Of a stretch of DNA of 64,000 nucleotides, positions 9,316 through 16,263 are shown one piece after another (the stretch's first letter is position 1; each line of letters opens with the position of its first letter). The DNA comes from Rossellomorea sp. BNER (GTDB lineage: Bacteria; Bacillota; Bacilli; Bacillales; Bacillaceae_B), in assembly GCA_024213275.1 (NCBI GenBank), contig JANAVG010000002.1:310001-374000 (forward strand), read 5' to 3'. A program made the translations under genes and the position numbers. The notes below the pieces were generated by a model. That model worked only from the letters and a program-made list of their open reading frames with translations. It was not told the origin of the DNA and did no database searches.

Positions 9316-10140
9316 TTGACTAAGGATATAGGAAATGATTTTGGTCATGCTGGAGACACATGGGAAAGAACAGGTGGTAAAGGTGTTGTAGTAAATGGTA
9401 AAGTTTATGAGGAGCATTCTTTTAATGTACGTGTAGGATTAGCTTTAAGTAAACACCTTAAAAGATGCGGAATTGGTGAAAAACGTATTCAGGAGCCATT
9501 CAAAAAAGAAGTATCTTTAAGAGATAGAACAAACTTTTACAATCATGAAAATGTTGATGTAGTACTATCCAATCACGCGAACTGGAATCGCAATAAAAAC
9601 GTTAAAGGGATCTGTGTATTCGCTTGGCATAACCATGAAGATTCGCAAAGATTGCAAAAATTATTGGTTGAAGAGTATGAGAAACTTGGATTTGAGACAC
9701 ATGGAGTTGGAGAGCATGAAAGTGAAATCGGATCTTGGACTGATTTGCACATTGTAAGAGAAACAAAAATGACAGCATGTTTAATTGAAAATGGATTTAT
9801 GAGTAATCCTGATGACTTCAAGAATATATTTTTAAACCCTGAATATGCAGAGAAATGCGCTGAAGCACAAGCAAGGGCTTTATGTCGTTTCTTTGGAATT
9901 CCGTTTAAAGGAGTGGAAAATGTGGCACAAAAATCTGTTCAAATCCAAACAGGAGGACTATCTCCTGAAATGGTCGCAGAAATCGGTAGATACTTTGACA
10001 ACAAGCAATGGTGGGCACAAATACAGTACACAAGCGACGGTGAAAACCCTACAGCATTAACGGGTGGATTATCCCCAGAGAATCGAAAAGAGTTTGAAGG
10101 TTGGTTAAAACATCGTGACTGGTGGTATAAAATTGTATAA
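9316..10140 (+). CDS. N-acetylmuramoyl-L-alanine amidase (phage endolysin, Amidase_3)
   Basis: Cleaves the lactyl-amide bond between N-acetylmuramic acid and L-alanine in peptidoglycan at lysis. The 274-residue protein has the zinc amidase_3 core at about residues 4-195, with likely metal ligands His11 (FGHAGD), Glu33 (YEEHSFN) and His87 (SNHANW), and catalytic Glu158 (LIENGFM). The C-terminus carries two 24-residue repeats, residues 213-236 and 250-273, both starting GGLSPE and ending with DWW- or QWW-type tails, probably wall-binding. The start is a TTG eight bases after an AGGAGAGG site. Family call is firm; the role of the repeats is inferred. Confidence 0.92.
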   Translation: MTKDIGNDFGHAGDTWERTGGKGVVVNGKVYEEHSFNVRVGLALSKHLKRCGIGEKRIQEPFKKEVSLRDRTNFYNHENVDVVLSNHANWNRNKNVKGICVFAWHNHEDSQRLQKLLVEEYEKLGFETHGVGEHESEIGSWTDLHIVRETKMTACLIENGFMSNPDDFKNIFLNPEYAEKCAEAQARALCRFFGIPFKGVENVAQKSVQIQTGGLSPEMVAEIGRYFDNKQWWAQIQYTSDGENPTALTGGLSPENRKEFEGWLKHRDWWYKIV

Positions 10141-10234
10141 ACTAAGAAGTAAAAAGATATACTAAAATTACACCTAGGTTAGACCCCAAGGCTTCTTTGA
10201 AATAAGTCAGGAAACGAGTTTCAAGGATGCAAAA

Positions 10235-10257
10235 AGCCTCTCCATTGTGGAGGGGCT
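10235..10257 (-). terminator. Terminator of the XRE-regulator pair
   Basis: AGCCTCTCCA (10235-10244) pairs with TGGAGGGGCT (10248-10257) with one mismatch. Read on the minus strand the hairpin is followed by TTTTT, directly after the stop codon of the gene at 10256-10612. It may also catch reading from the amidase side. Confidence 0.75.
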
Positions 10258-10612
10258 AATTTTCATTTTTTAAATACTTCTTCAACAATTCTTCACACTT
10301 GTTCCTCAATCGTGGATTAAAGTAACTGTGAAACTCTTCATACCCTTTGTAATAAAAACTGTATTTAGTAAATTCATTATCCCTTTCCACTTCAGCAATG
10401 CTTATATTTTCTTTCCTAAGATGTACTTTAGCTAATTTTAAATCTTTCTGCACAGCCTTCATAGCTTCTTCAATGAGTTCCAAATATGGTCTTCTTAATT
10501 TAAAATCTCCCTTATCAAATATCTCCATATCTCTTTCCAATATCTTCAGTACCATTGGTAAATACATTGTAGTTTCAATCATATCTCGATCACGTTCAGG
10601 AATTCGTGTCAT
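10256..10612 (-). CDS. Hypothetical protein downstream of XRE regulator (YhjD-like pattern)
   Basis: A 118-residue protein, mostly helical and highly charged, beginning TRIPERDRDMIETTMYLPMV and ending in FYYKGYEEFHSYFNPRLR plus a basic helix. The text resembles a family of short Bacillus proteins such as YhjD whose function is unknown; this similarity is from memory and weak. It is co-transcribed with the XRE repressor, whose stop lies 3 bases upstream, and it ends in a strong terminator. It could be an immunity or lysogeny-related protein, but nothing in the sequence shows a mechanism. Confidence 0.6.
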   Translation of the reverse strand: MTRIPERDRDMIETTMYLPMVLKILERDMEIFDKGDFKLRRPYLELIEEAMKAVQKDLKLAKVHLRKENISIAEVERDNEFTKYSFYYKGYEEFHSYFNPRLRNKCEELLKKYLKNEN

Positions 10613-10615
10613 ATC

Positions 10616-10840
10616 CTAATCACCTTTACTTTCATCATCTTTCCATTCAAACAGATCTTCAACAGTAACTCCAAGTAATCTAGATAGCTTAAATGACTTT
10701 TCAACTGATGGTATTGACTTACCACTTCTCCATAAACTCAATGCATTTTTTGAGACTCCCATATATTGTCTAACGTATTCATTTTTAAATGGAGACTTAT
10801 CAATGAATTCACCTATTCTACTTTTAATCAAATTTATCAC
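10616..10840 (-). CDS. XRE-family transcriptional regulator
   Basis: A 74-residue Cro/C1-type helix-turn-helix protein. Residues about 19-62 form the DNA-binding domain, with the recognition region VRQYMGVSKNALSLWRSGKS and the LSRLLGVTVEDLF helix typical of XRE repressors. There is no added effector domain. It is divergent from the membrane protein/FtsK operon, and palindromes in the gap (10848-10886) are natural operator candidates. It probably controls the downstream partner at 10256-10612 and the divergent operon. Confidence 0.85.
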   Translation of the reverse strand: MINLIKSRIGEFIDKSPFKNEYVRQYMGVSKNALSLWRSGKSIPSVEKSFKLSRLLGVTVEDLFEWKDDESKGD

Positions 10841-10847
10841 CCATTTA

Positions 10848-10886
10848 AAGTTTCGACACTTTCTATTATGTTCCTTTAATTAAAGT
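10848..10886. promoter_or_regulatory. Candidate XRE operators in divergent gap
   Basis: AAAGT at 10848-10852 and ACTTT at 10859-10863 form an inverted repeat with a 6-base spacer, just upstream of the repressor start. A perfect 12-base palindrome CTTTAATTAAAG lies at 10875-10886. Their spacing suits repressor dimers, but no footprint evidence exists. Confidence 0.35.
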
Positions 10887-11008
10887 ATTTTTTTATTTTT
10901 TAGTAAAGTAATTTTGTGATAGAGAAGGAGCGAAGCGAGAGAACGGTGGAAGGGGAGTGTGAGGGGAAACAAAAACAATTCAGAATTTTCTTCAAGGGGG
11001 AGATTTCA

Positions 11009-11329
11009 ATGAAGATTGAAAAATTTACCATAAAAGAGTTTTTAGCATTGCCTCAAAATAAACCCTATCAAAAGAAAAACTACTCATCGTTAAATGGAAT
11101 TATGGGCTTCAATATATCACATCACACATTCTTCAATCCAATATTCAATGAACCTTATTTCATGGTTTTTATGGTATTTGGAGTAATCATTCTATCTGCC
11201 TTAATCGAATATCTATTACGTGCTCATGGTAAGGAAAGAAAGGCTGATACAGTGGATACATTGACCAAGACATTTATACCCTTATCGTTCTTTATCTTTC
11301 TGTATTTTGGTATTGTAAAGACATTTTAA
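11009..11329 (+). CDS. Small two-helix membrane protein upstream of FtsK-type pump
   Basis: A 106-residue protein of unrecognised family. The frame is open back to 10916, but an AAGGGGGAGA site at 10995-11004 fits the ATG at 11009. Residues 1-45 are soluble; two membrane helices follow at about residues 53-72 (FMVFMVFGVIILSALIEYLL) and 88-104 (FIPLSFFIFLYFGIV), joined by a basic loop (RAHGKERKAD). It sits 11 bases before the FtsK-type gene, which has no membrane helix of its own. It could serve as a membrane anchor for that pump; this is inference. Confidence 0.7.
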   Translation: MKIEKFTIKEFLALPQNKPYQKKNYSSLNGIMGFNISHHTFFNPIFNEPYFMVFMVFGVIILSALIEYLLRAHGKERKADTVDTLTKTFIPLSFFIFLYFGIVKTF

Positions 11330-11340
11330 GGAGGGATTAG

Positions 11341-12543
11341 ATGAAGGATTTTATCCATAAGATGAGTTTGAAAAGTAGGCTGAAAGATTGCTTTCGTTCT
11401 GCTGGTCTATGTTTTACCTCTAAAATGGGGGATAGAATTATATATGCTTATCCTAAAATTCATTCCATTAATAGGATTACCAATGAAAATAGGACTGAAA
11501 TAGTATTCAGTTTACTTAATGGACTTGATCCCAAAGAAGTGCACAAGAAACATTTTGCATTTAAACAGGTATTTGGTCAATCCATAGAACTAAAGGGAGA
11601 CACCAAAATATATACACTCAACATCTACCACACTCCACTTACATCCAACCTAAACTATTCCTATAAACAAATCTCTCCATATTTAGATGGGATGAATTTA
11701 CCAATTGTTACAGGACAGAAGAAAAATGGAAGATACCTCGTTATTGATTCAATGGATGTACCACATATCATTATTCAAGGGGTTACAGGTAGTGGGAAAA
11801 GTTCAGCTATTCGAGTTATTTTAACTACTCTAATCAAATATAAACGTCCAGAAGAATTAGATATCTACTGTATCGATGGTAAGAAAGCAGAGTTTGGATT
11901 ATTCAAGAAGGTGGAACATGTTCAAGCAGTTGTTCATTCAAATGCACATGCTAGGAAAATTCTAACTCATACCTGTAAAATGTTAGCCTCAAGAGAAGAC
12001 TTACTTGATACATTTGATGTACCACACATTAATGACTTGCCAATAGAGCATAAACCGAAAATGATTCTAGTAGCAATTGATGAAATGATTGAGTATTTGG
12101 ACGATAAGAAGATACAGGAATCACTTATTAAAATATCAAGCAAGGGTAGAGCATGTGGAATCATCCTATTAGCCTCAGCACAGCGATTCGATGCAGATAT
12201 TATTGATACTAAGGCAAGAGCAAATTTTAGTATTCGTATGAGCTTCAGATGTGTTGATACCACCAATGCTAGGTTATTAGGTACTAAGGGAGCAGAAAAT
12301 ATTAAAGCAGAAGAAAAGGGTAGATTAATATTAAATTTTGGAGAAATGGTTGAGTTACAGAATCCTCATTTGACCTATGATAAAGCAAAGGAATTACTCA
12401 ATCCATATTGCGTAAATAAAAGCGAAATTAAGCCGATATTTGATGATATAGAAGACTTGAATACTATTCCATTAGCAATAGAGAAACAGCCTAATATCGA
12501 AAGGGAAACGCATGATAATGATGATATAAACTTATTCCTCTAA
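11341..12543 (+). CDS. FtsK/SpoIIIE-domain DNA translocase
   Basis: A RecA-fold DNA-pumping ATPase of the FtsK/SpoIIIE/T4CP class, 400 residues. The Walker A motif is GVTGSGKS at residues 147-154. The Walker B strand is MILVAIDE at 241-248, with an arginine/glutamine-rich sensor region LASAQRFDADIID after it. The N-terminal 130 residues lack membrane helices and the gamma-type C-terminal DNA-reading domain is absent, so it resembles coupling ATPases of integrative elements (ConQ-like) or the FtsK genes of Bacillus phages more than chromosomal FtsK. AGGAGGG precedes the ATG. It is in an operon with the membrane protein and the replication-relaxation gene. Confidence 0.88.
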   Translation: MKDFIHKMSLKSRLKDCFRSAGLCFTSKMGDRIIYAYPKIHSINRITNENRTEIVFSLLNGLDPKEVHKKHFAFKQVFGQSIELKGDTKIYTLNIYHTPLTSNLNYSYKQISPYLDGMNLPIVTGQKKNGRYLVIDSMDVPHIIIQGVTGSGKSSAIRVILTTLIKYKRPEELDIYCIDGKKAEFGLFKKVEHVQAVVHSNAHARKILTHTCKMLASREDLLDTFDVPHINDLPIEHKPKMILVAIDEMIEYLDDKKIQESLIKISSKGRACGIILLASAQRFDADIIDTKARANFSIRMSFRCVDTTNARLLGTKGAENIKAEEKGRLILNFGEMVELQNPHLTYDKAKELLNPYCVNKSEIKPIFDDIEDLNTIPLAIEKQPNIERETHDNDDINLFL

Positions 12544-12556
12544 GGAGTGATTCATT

Positions 12557-13237
12557 ATGAGAAAACGAGATTTAGAAATACTGAAATCACTTGAAAAGTT
12601 CAAGGTATTAACTCGTGATCAAATAGCAGCGTTACATTTTAATCACAATGCCAATCCTCATATCAATGCAAATAGAGTACTAAAAAGGTTAAGAGATACA
12701 GGATATATCCAAGCAAATACAGACCGTTCATTCCACCAATATATTTACTTCAATAATCCATCACTAATTAAAACAGACTCCCAAAAAATAGAACATTATC
12801 TCATGATTGCTCAGACGTATGTTGATATGTTGAAGTATTCTCAAGTAAGACAGTTTCACATTGAAACCCTCATACCAGACTTTAAACTTATTCCTGATGT
12901 ATTTGCACAATGGTTAAATAAAAATTGGTTTATTGAATGTCAAAACTCACTCTATACCAGTAAACAATTGTATAAAAAACTTGATAAATATGTTCAGTAT
13001 TATGAATCAGAGGAATGGAAAAACAAGTCTATTTCAGAGACCTGTTTCCCTAATGTGCTTATAATAGGAAAGGTTAATTTAAAATTCAAATCAGATGATT
13101 ATCCATTTAAGGTTAAACAGGTTAGGGAAATTGAAGATCTGAGCAAAGCAATTGAAGAAGCTAAAAGGGTCAAGTATAAGCAGTTTAAGGTGGAGAATGG
13201 AATACAGAGTAATGGGTTGTTGAAGATGAAGGGTTAG
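12557..13237 (+). CDS. Replication-relaxation family protein
   Basis: This 226-residue protein belongs to the replication-relaxation family found on Firmicutes plasmids, conjugative elements and plasmid-like phages. Residues 1-75 form a winged helix (RDLEILKSLEKFKVLTRDQI and LKRLRDTGYI). The second half contains IPDVFAQWL, then 10 residues on WFIECQN, an arrangement like a PD-(D/E)XK nuclease core in which the last position is Gln rather than Lys. An AGGAGTG site precedes the ATG. It ends the operon, before a terminator. Family assignment is good; nuclease activity is speculation. Confidence 0.8.
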   Translation: MRKRDLEILKSLEKFKVLTRDQIAALHFNHNANPHINANRVLKRLRDTGYIQANTDRSFHQYIYFNNPSLIKTDSQKIEHYLMIAQTYVDMLKYSQVRQFHIETLIPDFKLIPDVFAQWLNKNWFIECQNSLYTSKQLYKKLDKYVQYYESEEWKNKSISETCFPNVLIIGKVNLKFKSDDYPFKVKQVREIEDLSKAIEEAKRVKYKQFKVENGIQSNGLLKMKG

Positions 13238-13257
13238 TTCAAAATGATCTAGTGTGA

Positions 13258-13290
13258 GGACTCCGAGTTTAAATACGAGTCCTTTTTTTT
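13258..13290 (+). terminator. Terminator of FtsK/replication-relaxation operon
   Basis: GGACTC at 13258-13263 pairs with GAGTCC at 13277-13282, followed by eight T. Likely the last transcription signal of the prophage-borne block. Confidence 0.75.
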
Positions 13291-13307
13291 GGTCGTATAT
13301 ATAATAG

Positions 13308-13451
13308 AAGATAATTATTTCTTTACAGGCTTATCCAACCATAGTATTATGGTTACATAACCTCGAAAAAGAATATGGTCAGTACTACTCTAAAAACCTT
13401 CAAAACCCTTACATATCAACCCTAAGCGACGAAAAAGCGAAAACTATTTAA
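13308..13451 (+). pseudogene. Orphan C-terminal coding remnant
   Basis: A 47-codon open stretch with no start codon or ribosome site runs from after a TAG at 13305-13307 to TAA at 13449-13451. It reads like genuine protein, with YPTIVLWLHNLEKEYGQYYS around residues 9-28 and NPYISTLSDEKAKTI at the end. It lies just beyond the last prophage terminator, so it could be the 3' piece of a host or phage gene cut at an attachment site. The parent gene was not recognised. The remaining gap 13452-13575 shows only a TATAAT-like box at 13541. Confidence 0.45.
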
Positions 13452-13575
13452 TGGTTTCATTAGAACAGACTTGTATCAATATTGGGGACCGAGACCACCT
13501 AGAAACAATTAAGTAGAATATCACTTTTCTTTCAAGCGTATAATAATTTTATCTATGGAAGAGGAGTGGTTTGAC

Positions 13576-13755
13576 TTGTATCAAACTCATATTGATTACT
13601 CTAAAATCTCAAAAGCATTAGAAACGACGCTAACAACATTGAATAACCAGGAACCCTCTTTTCAAAGGGCGGTTATGGACTTGAATTCGGCAAAAGAAGA
13701 ATTGGCGAATGCGTTAGCCTTTGAATTACTTTGTAGGAATGAACGAACCTATTAA
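13576..13755 (+). CDS. Small hypothetical protein
   Basis: A 59-residue acidic helical protein with no recognised family, starting LYQTHIDYSKISKALETTL and containing AKEELANALAFELLCRNE. The frame opens at ATG 13555, which has no ribosome site; the AGAGGAG at 13560-13566 fits the TTG at 13576. It is followed by a perfect hairpin terminator, which supports it being a transcribed unit of its own. Confidence 0.55.
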   Translation: MYQTHIDYSKISKALETTLTTLNNQEPSFQRAVMDLNSAKEELANALAFELLCRNERTY

Positions 13756-13777
13756 ATCATCGGAGAAAACAAATAAT

Positions 13778-13807
13778 AAACGCAAGCGGCTAAACCGCTT
13801 GCGTTTT
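13778..13807 (+). terminator. Strong hairpin terminator
   Basis: Perfect 12-bp stem: AAACGCAAGCGG at 13778-13789 pairs with CCGCTTGCGTTT at 13795-13806, loop CTAAA. Only a short T run follows. Confidence 0.8.
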
Positions 13808-13919
13808 CTAATGTTATTATTTATACCATAAATTCATTAAGAATTTTAGTCTTTTCATAAAGCGTGTTTACATGTAAAGTAGTCTTATTGCCATTAGAAG
13901 TTAGATAGGGAGGGTTCCC

Positions 13920-15821
13920 ATGAGGGGGAAATTACCGTTTATATTATCAAGAGAGCAAACCTTTTATGAGGCATTAAATGATTGGATCGGAGATGTATTT
14001 TATGACATTTTGCCAGATAAAGGTTTTGATTTAAGAGACGAACAAATTTTTATGGCTTTTCAGTTAACGAATGCATATAAAAATAAAAAAGTAATGTTTG
14101 CTGAGGCTGGCGTCGGTACTGGGAAGACTATTGTATACTTACTATATGCTCTTGCCTATGCGAGATATACTGGAAAGCCTGCTATTATTGCCTGCGCGGA
14201 TGAAACCTTGATAGAGCAGCTCGTCAAAAAAGGTGGAGACATTGAAAAGCTCGAACATGCATTAGATTTAGCCATTGATGTTCGTTTGGCAAAATCAAGA
14301 GATCAATATTTATGTCTACAAAAATTAGATGCTGAAATAACTTCGGATGAGAAGTATTTTGATGTTCACCAATCTCTTCCTGGATTTGTTGAGTCCCCCC
14401 AATCATTAAAAAAATATTATTCATATGGGGACCGTAAAGAATATAGTCATCTCACCGATAATGAATGGATGAAAATTGGCTGGGACAGTCTTCAGGATTG
14501 CTTCTCGTGCTCGAAGCGACATCGCTGTGGACAGACTTTATCCAGGGATCACTATAGGCATTCAGAGGACCTTATTGTATGTTCCCATGATTTTTATATG
14601 GAACATATTTGGACGAAGGAATCACGAACAAGAGAGGGACAGCTTCCGTTACTTCCTGAAGCGAGCTCTGTGATCTTTGATGAAGGACATTTGCTTGAAT
14701 TTGCTGCACAAAAAGCGCTTACTTATCGAATTCAAAAGAATTCACTCGAGATACTTCTTGAAAGATTAAGTCATTCAGATATGAGAGAGAAGACGCTTAC
14801 TCTTATGGAAGAAATCCTTCAAAAAAATGATATTTGGTTCCAGGAGCTTGGGAATTCGGCAGAATCAAACCATGAATCCTATAGAAAAAACGTTCATAAA
14901 TCTGAACGCTCTACAGTACTTGGGAAACAATTAGTGTCATTAATAGAAAAACTAACAGAAGAATTAGTGTTTGAAGCAGAGTTATACGTTGTCGATGAAT
15001 ATCAATTGAAAATAGTAGAGGAGTATTTAGAACAAATGCTTTTCTCTTTAAAACTATTTAATGAGGATCAAAAGGGGATTCAATGGTTAGAGACAACAGG
15101 AGATGGTACTTTAGTAATCATGCCCCGTTTAGTTGAGGATATCTTAGAAGCACAGGTATTTAATCAGAAGGTTCCTTTTATTTTTTCTTCAGCAACTCTT
15201 TCTACAAAAGGTGAATTTAATTATCTTTCAAATAGTCTAGGAATTGAATCATTTGATTCATTTTCAGTAGAATCACCGTTTGATTATGAACAAAAAATGA
15301 AAATCTCTATCCCTACATTGGCTGATCAAGAAAAGCATGAACATGCCTATCAACAATTATTAACTATGAATGGAAAGAGTCTTATTTTATTCTCAAGTAA
15401 AAAATCGATGGAATCATTTCGAAATCAAATGATAGACAAAAGACTGCCATTTGATCTGTATTTCGAGGGAGACGAAGAGATCAGTGTTACGGTTGAAAAG
15501 TTCCAAAACGATGTCCAGTCGGTTCTATGCTCATATCATTTATGGGAAGGTCTCGATATTCCAGGAGAGTCTTTGTCCCAAGTGATAATTTTTGATTTAC
15601 CTTTTCCACCTTCAGATCCTGTGTTTGATGCAAAACGACGCCATAGCGTTGATCCTTTTCATGAGGTGGATTTACCTTACATGCTATTAAGACTTAGACA
15701 GGGAATCGGTCGTTTAATTCGTACCCATGAGGATCAAGGAACAGTACATTTATTAGTAAATGATGATGAAAATCAACATCTTTCTTCGATTGAAGAAATT
15801 CTGCCAATAACTGCTCGGTAA
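13920..15821 (+). CDS. ypvA: DinG-family ATP-dependent DNA helicase YpvA
   Basis: An XPD/DinG-type superfamily 2 helicase of 633 residues. The Walker A motif is AGVGTGKT at residues 63-70. The DEAH-box equivalent is DEGH at 254-257. Four cysteines at 132, 194, 197 and 203 match the 4Fe-4S cluster site of this family. The late motif RLRQGIGRLIRT is motif VI. There is no N-terminal exonuclease domain, unlike the larger Bacillus DinG. A GGGAGGG site precedes the ATG. Neighbouring ypwA and xpt-pbuX give the B. subtilis order, supporting the name. It probably acts on DNA repair or replication intermediates. Confidence 0.9.
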   Translation: MRGKLPFILSREQTFYEALNDWIGDVFYDILPDKGFDLRDEQIFMAFQLTNAYKNKKVMFAEAGVGTGKTIVYLLYALAYARYTGKPAIIACADETLIEQLVKKGGDIEKLEHALDLAIDVRLAKSRDQYLCLQKLDAEITSDEKYFDVHQSLPGFVESPQSLKKYYSYGDRKEYSHLTDNEWMKIGWDSLQDCFSCSKRHRCGQTLSRDHYRHSEDLIVCSHDFYMEHIWTKESRTREGQLPLLPEASSVIFDEGHLLEFAAQKALTYRIQKNSLEILLERLSHSDMREKTLTLMEEILQKNDIWFQELGNSAESNHESYRKNVHKSERSTVLGKQLVSLIEKLTEELVFEAELYVVDEYQLKIVEEYLEQMLFSLKLFNEDQKGIQWLETTGDGTLVIMPRLVEDILEAQVFNQKVPFIFSSATLSTKGEFNYLSNSLGIESFDSFSVESPFDYEQKMKISIPTLADQEKHEHAYQQLLTMNGKSLILFSSKKSMESFRNQMIDKRLPFDLYFEGDEEISVTVEKFQNDVQSVLCSYHLWEGLDIPGESLSQVIIFDLPFPPSDPVFDAKRRHSVDPFHEVDLPYMLLRLRQGIGRLIRTHEDQGTVHLLVNDDENQHLSSIEEILPITAR

Positions 15822-15842
15822 GTTTTGATTAGTTAACCTTCA

Positions 15843-15881
15843 AAAACAGACCATCTAGTCATCTAGATAGGTCCGTTTTTG
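15843..15881 (+). terminator. Terminator after ypvA
   Basis: AAAACAGACC-ATCTAG pairs with CTAGATAGGTCCGTTTT through a 4-base loop, with one mismatch and one bulge, ending in a T run. Confidence 0.75.
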
Positions 15882-15955
15882 TTTGGAAGGATATAAAAAT
15901 TTTCATTAACTCGTGCTATATCCATTAGAAGCCAGAAGCAAATAGGACAAAATCT

Positions 15956-16175
15956 TAGGTTGTTTTTGTACTATGTATTGAGAACATAAATGCTTGTCAA
16001 AAGGTTGATTAGAGCGGAAGGTGCGAGACTCCTGCGGGAGCAGCGGGACAGGTGAGACCTAGGCAGAAGCCATGCGGCGAGGAGGCTTACCGCCCGTCCC
16101 GCGGAAAGCGAGCATCCTTTCGCTGCAATCAACCAACTCTTTTCAAATAGCAACAAAGTTTACGAAAACAGCCTA
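15956..16175. repeat. MITE-like palindromic element, copy 1
   Basis: A 220-bp element with imperfect terminal inverted repeats: left end TAGGTTGTTTTTGTA, right end (reversed) TAGGCTGTTTTCGTA. The core (about 16013-16128) is far more GC-rich than the surroundings and can fold on itself; it reads GCGGAAGGTGCGAGACTCC at one side. The same ends and core occur in opposite orientation at 55211-55433. It encodes no protein; open frames inside are accidental. It fills most of the 442-base gap between ypvA and ypwA. Confidence 0.8.
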
Positions 16176-16263
16176 ATCTTAAGATAATTAAGTTATTTTA
16201 ATACTAAAATTCTGAAAAATATGATAAAATCAAGTGGTTATTACCAGATTAAGGGGGAATTCG

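Noticed and set aside
1-13300. Integrase, terminase or portal genes for the prophage
   Set aside because: None is encoded here; the window begins within the tape measure gene, so they must lie to the left.
15971-16156. Minus-strand open frame of 61 codons
   Set aside because: It lies fully inside the MITE-like repeat copy 1; the equivalent frame is not conserved in copy 2.
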